Assembly: GCF_030161415.1 (NCBI RefSeq)
Contig: NZ_BSSU01000016.1
Coordinates: 41,412 to 105,411, forward strand
Direction of reading: 5' to 3'
DNA from: Thalassotalea eurytherma
Lineage (GTDB): Bacteria; Pseudomonadota; Gammaproteobacteria; Enterobacterales; Alteromonadaceae
DNA: 64,000 nt
The notes under the pieces: generated by a model
Told to the model about the DNA's origin: nothing
Databases searched by the model: none
The model's input: only the letters and a program-made list of their open reading frames with translations
Translations under genes and position numbers: made by a program
Shown here: one piece after another, positions 18,788 through 26,699 of the stretch
Position numbering within the stretch: position 1 is the stretch's first letter
How the letters are laid out: every line of letters starts with the position of its first letter

Positions 18788-18976
18788 TTAGTTGTAACCG
18801 AGCACAGCCACATCTACTTCATTATTTTCTAATGAGTTGTGCTTATTAGTATCTACTTCGCTAATTTTAAAATCTCTAATATTTAGAAAGGTAGTGTGAT
18901 TCGCTCGACCGAAACGAAGTTCATTATTATCCTCTTCTAAAAGGTTACTATTACATAAATCATTATTGATACTCAT
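18788..18976 (-). CDS. Small acidic protein of unknown function
   Basis: 62 codons starting MSINNDLCNSNLLEEDN and ending VAVLGYN, with GAGGT 4-5 bases before the ATG and a terminator beyond the stop, so it has the signals of a real small gene. No transmembrane helix, no recognised domain, Asn/Glu-rich. Confidence 0.4.
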   Translation of the reverse strand: MSINNDLCNSNLLEEDNNELRFGRANHTTFLNIRDFKISEVDTNKHNSLENNEVDVAVLGYN

Positions 18977-19281
18977 ACTGACCTCAGCTATTGCACACCA
19001 ATTACACTTTTAAAAAAGCAGATTAAATGCCAACGTTCAATGAAAGCTTATTTAGTTGAATAGTATAGGTTTTATATTAATGGTTACTTACAGTAAAAGT
19101 TTAAAAGCACTGAAAATTTCAATACTAATGCATTTTGCAATGCAAAATACCCAATCAAAATAGTTAACTGCTAGATAAATTACTTCTCATTCTCGTCAGT
19201 AAATAGAAGTTACCATCTGTATTTTGTGAGTTGTGTGTAGAGTCTGGAGAATAGCAATGAGGCATCACTATTTACGAAGTT
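18977..19281. other. AT-rich intergenic region
   Basis: About 305 bp between two minus-strand genes. It must hold the promoter of the 62-residue ORF; no other structure seen. Confidence 0.4.
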
Positions 19282-19512
19282 TTACCTTGCCCCGTAGATC
19301 TTTTTAAAGTTCTTTACATTCCAACCAATCATCACTTCATTGCCAATTTTAAGTACAGGCACTGAGCGAGCGCCAATCGCATCGAGCTCTTTACGTCCAC
19401 GTTGCATTTTCGCGTTGGTTAAGCGGTATTGAATACCATTGTCATCTAAGTACTTTTTTGCTTCTCTGCAATGTGGGCATTTGTCAGAGACATATAAAAC
19501 AACACGTTTCAT
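19282..19512 (-). CDS. Glutaredoxin family protein
   Basis: 76 residues with a thioredoxin-fold start MKRVVLYVSDKCPHCREAKKY; the CPHC active site is at residues 11-14, followed by the cis-Pro segment RSVPVLKIGNEV. The frame is open further upstream, but the ATG at 19512 has AGGG 6 bases before it. Likely a small thiol-disulfide reductase. It lies 71 bp downstream of the solute-binding-like gene, same strand. Confidence 0.8.
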   Translation of the reverse strand: MKRVVLYVSDKCPHCREAKKYLDDNGIQYRLTNAKMQRGRKELDAIGARSVPVLKIGNEVMIGWNVKNFKKIYGAR

Positions 19513-19583
19513 GATTACCCTATTACTCATTATCCTGTTCAATAAACTCAATTAAACCATTGAAATACAAAGAAAAACCAAAA

Positions 19584-20351
19584 CTAGAAAAGAAAAGAAT
19601 TCGATATTCTCTCATATTCTCCACTGTCATGTAATGCTTTTAAGGCAGTATCAAAAATGTCTACTTCTTTTTGTGAAATTCTTGCCTTAGAAAACATAAT
19701 TTTACTGCCTGCTTGATCATCATTGGTAATGCGAAAAAGAGGGACAATATTTTCGTTATACCCCGGTTGAGATAATAAATAATGTTTTCCTTCCGTTTCT
19801 GATTCAATATATCCGTCAGCCCTACCTTTAAGAACAAAATTAGACATGTTTTGATCATCACTGGTATAAACAATTCTTTTAGCAAATTGCTCATTTTTTA
19901 GTAACTCAGGGTAAGATTCGTAAAAAATAGCACCGCGCAAAGCAGCAATTATCACATCAACAGAAGCTAGATCGGCTAACTCATTTACCGACTCAAATAG
20001 ATATAATTTTTTTTTATTCACAAAAAGCATATGGTGACTGTAACGAAAATTGTTTTTAGTAAACAGTGCATATTTTTTCCTTTCTGATAAAGCCGTTGCT
20101 GCAACGGTCATATCAATAGTCCCTGCTTCAAGCTCTTTTATCACTCTCGCCCATGGCATAGACACTATTCGATACTTGAATGGCGTACGACGAAATACAG
20201 CCTTGATAAGTTCGATGTCTTTTCCAACCCATTCATCTTGTTCATTTTTGTAGCGGTAAATATCACGCTCATTTACCCCGATAATAAACTCATGACTAAA
20301 CAATTGAAAAGGAACCAACAGTAAGGAGATTAATACAGCAATCTTTATCAT
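19584..20351 (-). CDS. Family 3 solute-binding-like periplasmic protein
   Basis: 255 residues with a signal peptide (about 1-19) and a full SBP_bac_3 layout: IIGVNERDIYRYKNEQDEWVG, GKDIELIKAVFRRT, MPWARVIKELEAGTIDMTVAA (about 80-100), and a C-terminal helix LKALHDSGEYERIS. No transporter genes are adjacent. It may act as an orphan binding protein feeding a sensor; ligand unknown. Confidence 0.75.
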   Translation of the reverse strand: MIKIAVLISLLLVPFQLFSHEFIIGVNERDIYRYKNEQDEWVGKDIELIKAVFRRTPFKYRIVSMPWARVIKELEAGTIDMTVAATALSERKKYALFTKNNFRYSHHMLFVNKKKLYLFESVNELADLASVDVIIAALRGAIFYESYPELLKNEQFAKRIVYTSDDQNMSNFVLKGRADGYIESETEGKHYLLSQPGYNENIVPLFRITNDDQAGSKIMFSKARISQKEVDIFDTALKALHDSGEYERISNSFLF

Positions 20352-21244
20352 CTACTAGGTCCTTAATTAAATTTATAGCGACTATAGTGATGTAACTTCT
20401 TAGAACACGCTATAGATAATTGTTAAATTGAAAACATCAAATTTACGTAATAACTTCCTTTTACACAGCTAAAGCTAAGCCGGACGTACTTTCAAAACTA
20501 GCTAAAATTAGTACATATGTCTATATTATAGCTCTTTCGAGCTTTATTTTCGATATTTTAGCCAACTGGTGAAATTCTATAAAGATTTGTTTCTCGTTCT
20601 AATGATACTATCTATGTGACGACTGCAGTTAAAAGCAAATAACATTACCTTCCTCAGAAAGCCTCGGTGCCTAGCTTAACGCATAAAAACTCTGCCTCAC
20701 TATCGTGTTTTTACCACACCTGACGCATATTTATCCGTGCGGCACAATCAATTCAAGCTATCCATCGCTGACATCGATAAAACGCTATCAAAAATGAAAT
20801 AATTATTGTTTTCATAGAAATAGGTATTTACTAGTACAGCGCCCAACATTAGCTAACTAAAAGACTTCAAACAGCTTAATACCAAGGTCATTAATTACCA
20901 CTCGAAAATAGCGGACTATTCTGATTTTGAAAATGCTGAAGAAATAAAACCTGCGCTGCTATTGCTTTCATGGGTGATAGCAATAGCATCGGGGCACAAC
21001 GTAGTGAAATCTAAGCGTTTGCTTCAGACAATGAGTGGATGATGCGTTTTCCAGCGACTCCAAAGAGCTTTATAGAAAGCCGGGGGAATCTCCTTAAGGG
21101 GTGACACTAGCTATCTTAACAATTTTACGCGAAATAAACCTTCTCAAAAATGCTGTTAATTGGTAGCTGACCTCAATTGTCACATTTGCAGAACCTAAGT
21201 ATGAGGAATACAAAGCTAGTTTAACCTTCACAATAATTTACGAC
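20352..21244. other. Gene-poor region, possibly decayed DNA
   Basis: About 890 bp with no gene I can support. A 59-codon open stretch around 20854-21042 has an amino-acid-like composition but no start signal or recognised homologue. An outer 8-bp inverted repeat (GCTAAAAT near 20502, ATTTTAGC near 20554) encloses a small GCTC/GAGC hairpin. The stretch looks like the worn remains of accessory genes. Confidence 0.4.
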
Positions 21245-22075
21245 CTAGTTTAAAACCTTTCTTGAGTAAATAGCGATGCTTGCCCCAAGAATAAACAGCA
21301 CTATAGTATTAGGCTCATCAACCACAACAGTTGTAATAGGATCATAATCATCGTTAAAAAATAAGCTTATTATTTCATGATTTCCAGCCGCAGCTCCGGT
21401 ACCTGATGTAAAGCCAACATATGCTTCCTGTGTCCCTAAAACATTAACAAGGTTCACATTAGTAGTTAATATAGGATTATCAGGCCGACTCTGCTCTTGG
21501 GATAAACTCACTTCAAGTATTTCTGCCATACCATCATAGTCAACCCAAGCTGTCCACACAGCTCCATTATTCATTCTTTCATCAACAATAACTCGTTCAA
21601 TTGAGCTCATGTTTCCATCAACGTTTACTCCAACATGGTTACCTTGGCCCAAGTCCCACCAGTTGTTTCCCCACGTGTCGAACTCAATGGCTAAACTGTT
21701 ACTAATACCGCCATAACCTAATCGTCCACCAAGGCCGCCGACAGTATTCGAATTCGACTGTATTACAAATGCTAATCCGTCTGCTCCTTGACCATCAGAA
21801 TCATAAATCCCCTGAGGTTCCAATATCTGAAATTCAAAGGCAGCACTAAAAGATGCGAAATTGTCTAACGAAATTGGGTCGACTAAGAATGCACTACTCG
21901 ACTGGTATAGATCATCAGTCAACCTTAATACATCAGTGTTATTTGGGTTTATATTGACTGCTGTGCCGTTTAATTGAATAGTAGACAAATCAGAAAAGTC
22001 ATAAAACTGTAACTCTTGTGAAGATACATAATTTACAACCATAAACGACAATATGATGGTTATCCATTTCTTCAT
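21245..22075 (-). CDS. Secreted L-type (legume) lectin-like protein with PEP-CTERM-like tail
   Basis: 276 residues. Signal peptide (MKKWITIILSFMVVNYVSS), then a legume-lectin-like beta sandwich: FSAAFEFQI, GADGLAFVIQS, LAIEFDTWGNNWWDLG followed by NHVGVNVDG, the typical metal/sugar-site region (about 130-155). The C-terminus is VDEPNTIVLFILGASIAIYS plus RK, i.e. a motif, one hydrophobic helix and basic residues, which resembles PEP-CTERM sorting signals with DEP in place of PEP. It stands alone in gene-poor DNA. Carbohydrate target unknown. Confidence 0.75.
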   Translation of the reverse strand: MKKWITIILSFMVVNYVSSQELQFYDFSDLSTIQLNGTAVNINPNNTDVLRLTDDLYQSSSAFLVDPISLDNFASFSAAFEFQILEPQGIYDSDGQGADGLAFVIQSNSNTVGGLGGRLGYGGISNSLAIEFDTWGNNWWDLGQGNHVGVNVDGNMSSIERVIVDERMNNGAVWTAWVDYDGMAEILEVSLSQEQSRPDNPILTTNVNLVNVLGTQEAYVGFTSGTGAAAGNHEIISLFFNDDYDPITTVVVDEPNTIVLFILGASIAIYSRKVLN

Positions 22076-22594
22076 TTCTCACCTCGACTCAATGAAAGCT
22101 ATAAACTCACAGTTCCTTCGACCTCCTTTAAGCGATTTAGCCATCGACTAAAGCAAACAAAGAGGTGTTTTATTATCACTTGCTTCTAACTATGCGAACT
22201 TCATGCCTGTAATGAAAATTTTCGTTAAAGTACTCGTTCTAGAGCTCGTGATATATTTATTAAGGCTTAGGTGGCATACGTATAGGCAGGAAACACAAGA
22301 TCTAGCATCGATCGTGATGAACAAGTTCCGATAGAATAAAATAACGGTTTAATGCTAAATGCAATGCTAAATGCAACGTTTCTAATAACCTCTAGTATCT
22401 TCAACTCGCGTCATACAGAAAAGATTATTCAAATAACGGATAAAGAGAAAGGTGAGTAAAAAAGAAAGATAAATATAAAAGCGCTAAGGGGCTCAAAAAG
22501 CAAAGAACAATTTAAAACTAACGAATATTGATTGAAGGTCTTTTCTATGAGAAAAAGGTGGAGGTTTAAACCAGAAAAAACTAGACGCTTTGAT

Positions 22595-22624
22595 AAAAAA
22601 ACCCGCTAATAAGCGGGTTTTTTA
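22595..22624 (-). terminator. sucCD terminator
   Basis: AAACCCGCT / AGCGGGTTT stem with T runs on both sides, about 58 bp after the sucD stop. Confidence 0.8.
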
Positions 22625-22633
22625 ATTCTTAAG

Positions 22634-22671
22634 ATTCCAGCCTTCGCTGGAATGACAACTCAATGTTGTCA
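22634..22671 (-). repeat. Double hairpin of REP-like type downstream of sucD
   Basis: ATTCCAGC-CTTC-GCTGGAAT (22634-22653) is directly followed by TGACAAC-TCAAT-GTTGTCA (22653-22671). The first resembles the widespread proteobacterial intergenic repeat built on a CAGCnTTCGCTGGAATGAC core (from memory). Confidence 0.5.
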
Positions 22672-22681
22672 GACGGTTAGA

Positions 22682-23554
22682 TTACCAACCTGTCTTTTCT
22701 TTAAGTGCAACACCGATGTCCGCTAGTGAACGTACAGTCTTAACACCAGCCGCTTCTAGTGCAGCGAATTTGTCGTCAGCAGTACCTTTACCACCAGCAA
22801 TGATAGCACCAGCATGCCCCATACGCTTACCAGCAGGCGCAGTAACACCAGCGATGTAAGAAACTACAGGCTTAGAAACGTTAGCTTTAATGTACTCAGC
22901 TGCTTCTTCTTCTGCTGTACCACCAATTTCACCAATCATCACGATTGCTTCAGTTTGAGGGTCATTTTCAAACATTTCTAAAACGTCGATAAAGTTAGTG
23001 CCTGGGATTGGGTCACCACCAATACCAACACATGAAGACTGACCGAAACCAGCATCAGTAGTTTGCTTAACGGCTTCATAAGTCAATGTACCTGAACGAG
23101 ATACGATACCTACTTTACCTGGCTTGTGGATGTGACCTGGCATGATACCAATCTTAGATTCGCCCGGCGTGATAACACCTGGACAGTTAGGGCCAATCAT
23201 GCGAACGCCAGTTTCTTCAAGCTTAACTTTAACGTCAAGCATGTCTAACGTAGGAATACCTTCAGTGATAGTAACGATTAATTCGATACCAGCATCGATA
23301 GCTTCTAAAATAGCATCTTTACAAAATGGAGCTGGAACATAGATAACTGTTGCCGTTGCGCCAGTTGCTTCTACTGCTTCACGTACTGTGTTGAATACAG
23401 GAAGACCTAAGTGCTCTTGGCCGCCTTTGCCTGGTGAAACACCACCAACCATTTGCGTACCGTATGCAATAGCTTGCTCTGAGTGGAAAGTACCTTGACC
23501 ACCAGTGAAACCTTGACAGATAACTTTAGTATCTTTGTTAATTAATACAGACAT
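22682..23554 (-). CDS. sucD: Succinyl-CoA synthetase alpha subunit
   Basis: 290 residues. CoA-binding Rossmann domain near the start ([14 protein letters not shown]) and the phosphohistidine loop [14 protein letters not shown] (about 242-255). Converts succinyl-CoA to succinate with substrate-level phosphorylation. Its ATG overlaps the sucC stop by one base (TAATG), giving coupled translation. Confidence 0.96.
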   Translation of the reverse strand: MSVLINKDTKVICQGFTGGQGTFHSEQAIAYGTQMVGGVSPGKGGQEHLGLPVFNTVREAVEATGATATVIYVPAPFCKDAILEAIDAGIELIVTITEGIPTLDMLDVKVKLEETGVRMIGPNCPGVITPGESKIGIMPGHIHKPGKVGIVSRSGTLTYEAVKQTTDAGFGQSSCVGIGGDPIPGTNFIDVLEMFENDPQTEAIVMIGEIGGTAEEEAAEYIKANVSKPVVSYIAGVTAPAGKRMGHAGAIIAGGKGTADDKFAALEAAGVKTVRSLADIGVALKEKTGW

Positions 23555-24720
23555 TATTTGCCCTCCGCAGCAGCAACTACTTTAGTAGCAGCATCTGTTA
23601 ATGATTCAGCAGCAATGATATCAACATCTGAGTTAGCTAATACTTCACGGCCAGCTTCAGCGTTAGTGCCTTCTAAACGTACAACTACAGGAACGTTAAC
23701 ACCTACTTCTTTAACAGCACCAATAATACCTTCAGCGATCATGTCACAACGAACGATACCACCGAAAATGTTTACTAATACTGCACTTACGTTGTCATCA
23801 GATAAGATGATTTTGAATGCTTCAGCAACACGCTCTTTTGTCGCTCCGCCACCAACATCTAAGAAGTTAGCTGGCTTACCTCCGTGCAAGTTAACAATAT
23901 CCATTGTACCCATTGCAAGGCCAGCACCGTTAACCATACAACCTACGTTTCCGTCTAATGCTACGTAGTTTAATTCCCACTGTGCAGCATGTGCTTCACG
24001 CTCATCTTCTTGAGATGGATCGTGGAAAGTACGGATTTTTGGTTGACGGAATAAAGCGTTTGAATCAACACCAATCTTACCGTCTAAACAGTGTAAGTTG
24101 CCTTCGTCTGTGATTACTAGCGGGTTAATTTCTAGTAAGTCAAAGTCGTGATCAGTAAACATGTTACCTAAGCCCATGAAGATCTTAACGAATTGCTTCA
24201 TTTGAGTTGGGTTTAAGCCAAGTTTGAAACCTAATTCACGTGCTTGGTAAGCTTGAGGACCTACTAATGGGTCAATCGCTGCTTTGTGAATTAAGTGAGG
24301 AGTTTCTTCAGCAACTGTTTCGATGTCTACACCGCCTTCAGTTGATGCCATGAATACAACGCGACGAGAACCACGGTCAACAACAGCGCCAAGGTATAAT
24401 TCGTTAGCGATGTCAGTACAGCTTTCTACTAAGATTTTAGCAACCGGCTGACCATTCGCATCTGTTTGATAAGTCACTAAGTTCTTACCTAACCAGTGTT
24501 GTGCGAATTCTTTGATTTCTTCTTTGGTTTTAACTAGCTTAACACCACCAGCCTTACCGCGACCACCAGCGTGAACCTGAGCCTTAACAACCCACATATC
24601 GCCGCCAATTTTGTCGGCAGCTTCAGCAGCTTCTTGAGGTGTATCGCAAGCGAAACCTTCAGAAACTGGTAAACCATATTCAGCGAATAATTGTTTCGCT
24701 TGATACTCATGCAAATTCAT
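23554..24720 (-). CDS. sucC: Succinyl-CoA synthetase beta subunit
   Basis: ATP-grasp subunit starting [19 protein letters not shown] 24720 gives 388 residues, the E. coli length, with GGGAAA upstream; a TTG 12 bases further up is ignored. The ATP-grasp lysine region [16 protein letters not shown] and the C-terminal [13 protein letters not shown] loop are present. It is separated from sucB by 465 bp containing a terminator, so sucCD probably has its own promoter. Confidence 0.96.
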   Translation of the reverse strand: MNLHEYQAKQLFAEYGLPVSEGFACDTPQEAAEAADKIGGDMWVVKAQVHAGGRGKAGGVKLVKTKEEIKEFAQHWLGKNLVTYQTDANGQPVAKILVESCTDIANELYLGAVVDRGSRRVVFMASTEGGVDIETVAEETPHLIHKAAIDPLVGPQAYQARELGFKLGLNPTQMKQFVKIFMGLGNMFTDHDFDLLEINPLVITDEGNLHCLDGKIGVDSNALFRQPKIRTFHDPSQEDEREAHAAQWELNYVALDGNVGCMVNGAGLAMGTMDIVNLHGGKPANFLDVGGGATKERVAEAFKIILSDDNVSAVLVNIFGGIVRCDMIAEGIIGAVKEVGVNVPVVVRLEGTNAEAGREVLANSDVDIIAAESLTDAATKVVAAAEGK

Positions 24721-25185
24721 GGCGTTTCCCAATCATTTTATTTGAAGTGAAGTTAGCTATTTATTCAACCCGAACCAGTTGAGTAAAAACACTAACCCGT
24801 TTGTAAATTGGCTCGAATTATATCCATTATAGCTAGTAGATTAAAGCCCTAAAGTAGCATTTAATGACTCTGCGTTACATTTGTGATAAAAAGCGTGTAA
24901 AAGCACAGGTCTTTCGTTATTAGACATTCGTCGAATTGACAGTAAAAACGAGGGATAGCTCCCCTATTTAGCGATTAAAACTCTGATTAAAATAAATAAC
25001 TTATTTGCTTAAATTCTATTCGCAAACCACGTTATTTAAAAGTGCACTTAAATCAGTTATAAAAACAACGCTTTGTATTAACAGCCATTTAGTTACTAAA
25101 GCCCTTTTGATAGAAACAAAAAAGGCCACAAAAATGTGACCTTTTATATTCATGAGTGATTTAAACACTCATTTAACTCATGCTA
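24721..25185 (-). other. sucB-sucC intergenic region with probable sucCD promoter
   Basis: 465 bp. Holds the sucAB terminator at 25118-25147 and, on the minus strand near 24820-24835, two TATAAT-like boxes upstream of sucC. No gene seen. Confidence 0.5.
25118..25147 (-). terminator. Terminator downstream of sucB
   Basis: On the minus strand AAAAGGTCACA / TGTGGCCTTTT with a T run, 38 bp after the sucB stop. Confidence 0.7.
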
Positions 25186-26661
25186 TTAGATATCTAATAA
25201 TAAGCGTGTTGGATCTTCTAGTAATTCTTTAATTGTTACTAAGAAACCTACAGACTCTTTACCGTCGATTAGGCGGTGATCGTAAGATAGTGCTAAATAC
25301 ATCATCGGTAAGATTTCAACTTTACCGTCAACTGCCATAGGACGATCTTGGATTTTGTGCATGCCTAAGATAGCCGTTTGTGGCAAGTTGATAATTGGTG
25401 TTGATAATAATGAACCAAATACACCACCGTTGGTAATTGTGAAGTTACCACCTTGCATATCGTCCATTGTTAACTTACCGTCACGACCTTTAATTGCTAA
25501 ATCACGGATGCCTTGTTCAATGCCAGCCATAGACAATTGATCAGAGTCACGTAATACCGGTGTTACTAAACCACGAGGCGTAGAAACGGCAATCGAGATA
25601 TCAAAATAATTGTGATAAACAATATCATCACCGTCAATTGATGCGTTAACTGCAGGGAAACGTTTTAAGGCTTCAGTAACAGCTTTCACGTAGAACGACA
25701 TGAAACCTAAACGTGTATCATGAGTTTTCTCGAATACATCTTTGTATTGCTTACGTAAATCCATGATTGGCTTCATGTTAACTTCGTTAAACGTGGTTAA
25801 CATCGCTGTAGAGTTTTTCGCTTCTAATAAACGGTTTGCAATGGTTTTACGTAAACGTGTCATTGGAACACGTTTTTGACTACGCTCACCTTGCTCTGCC
25901 GCAGGTGCAGCTGCTGTAGGTGCTGAAGTTGGTGCCGCTGCAGCTGGCTTAGTTGCTGCTTCAACATCTTCTTTCGTAATACGTCCGCCTTTACCTGTGC
26001 CTTTAACATCAGCTTCAGATAAACCTTTTTCTGTCATTAATCGACGTACTGAAGGAGATGCAATGCCGTCACCTGATGCTTCATCAGACTCAGAAGCTTG
26101 CGCTGGTGCAGCAGCTACGGCTGACGCGCCAGCAACTAATTCACCAATTTTTTGCTGGCCTAATACCGTGTCGCCTTCAGCGTGAATGATTTTACCCATA
26201 ACGCCATCTGCAGTCGCTGGTACTTCAAGTACAACTTTGTCTGTTTCAATTTCAACAAGTACTTGATCACGAGTTACTGCGTCACCTTCAGCTGCATGCC
26301 ATGTTGCTACCGTTGCATCTGCTACTGACTCAGGTAATACAGGTACTAAAATTTCAAGCGTTTCGCCACCAGAACTAGCTGCCGGTGCAGCTGCTTCAGT
26401 TTTAGCCGGTGCTGCTGTTGCTTCACCTTCCGATAAAACACCAATCACTTGGTCACCTAATACCGTTGCTCCTTCAGCTTCATTGATAGCGGTAATAACA
26501 CCATCAGAAGTTGCAGGTACTTCAAGTACTACTTTATCTGTTTCAATTTCTACTAACACTTGATCACGAGTTACAGAATCACCTACTTGAACATGCCAAG
26601 TAGCTACTGTTGCGTCGGCAACTGACTCTGGTAATACAGGAACCTTAATTTCGGTTGTCAT
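25186..26661 (-). CDS. sucB: 2-oxoglutarate dehydrogenase E2 (dihydrolipoyl succinyltransferase), two lipoyl domains
   Basis: Core of the 2-oxoglutarate dehydrogenase complex; transfers succinyl to CoA. Two lipoyl domains (about 2-76 and 102-176) carry lipoyl lysines K43 and K142 in [13 protein letters not shown]. They are separated by an Ala/Pro-rich linker. The E3-binding domain follows ([15 protein letters not shown] ... [11 protein letters not shown]), then the catalytic domain ending with [11 protein letters not shown]. At 491 residues it is longer than E. coli SucB (405), which has one lipoyl domain. Downstream of sucA with 38 bp between them. Confidence 0.95.
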   Translation of the reverse strand: MTTEIKVPVLPESVADATVATWHVQVGDSVTRDQVLVEIETDKVVLEVPATSDGVITAINEAEGATVLGDQVIGVLSEGEATAAPAKTEAAAPAASSGGETLEILVPVLPESVADATVATWHAAEGDAVTRDQVLVEIETDKVVLEVPATADGVMGKIIHAEGDTVLGQQKIGELVAGASAVAAAPAQASESDEASGDGIASPSVRRLMTEKGLSEADVKGTGKGGRITKEDVEAATKPAAAAPTSAPTAAAPAAEQGERSQKRVPMTRLRKTIANRLLEAKNSTAMLTTFNEVNMKPIMDLRKQYKDVFEKTHDTRLGFMSFYVKAVTEALKRFPAVNASIDGDDIVYHNYFDISIAVSTPRGLVTPVLRDSDQLSMAGIEQGIRDLAIKGRDGKLTMDDMQGGNFTITNGGVFGSLLSTPIINLPQTAILGMHKIQDRPMAVDGKVEILPMMYLALSYDHRLIDGKESVGFLVTIKELLEDPTRLLLDI

Positions 26662-26699
26662 TTAACTTATTCCTTACTTACACTTTAACCAATAATGGC

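Larger units (their letters stand above)
22076..22681. other. Gene-poor region upstream of lectin gene and downstream of sucD
   Basis: About 600 bp without a supported gene. It contains a 12-bp tandem duplication (AATGCTAAATGC twice, about 22351-22374), the sucD terminator (22595-22624) and two short hairpins (22634-22671). Confidence 0.5.

Noticed and set aside
20502..20561. Integron attC-like site
   Set aside because: The outer stem lacks the conserved RYYYAAC/GTTRRRY ends, and no integrase or cassette genes are present.
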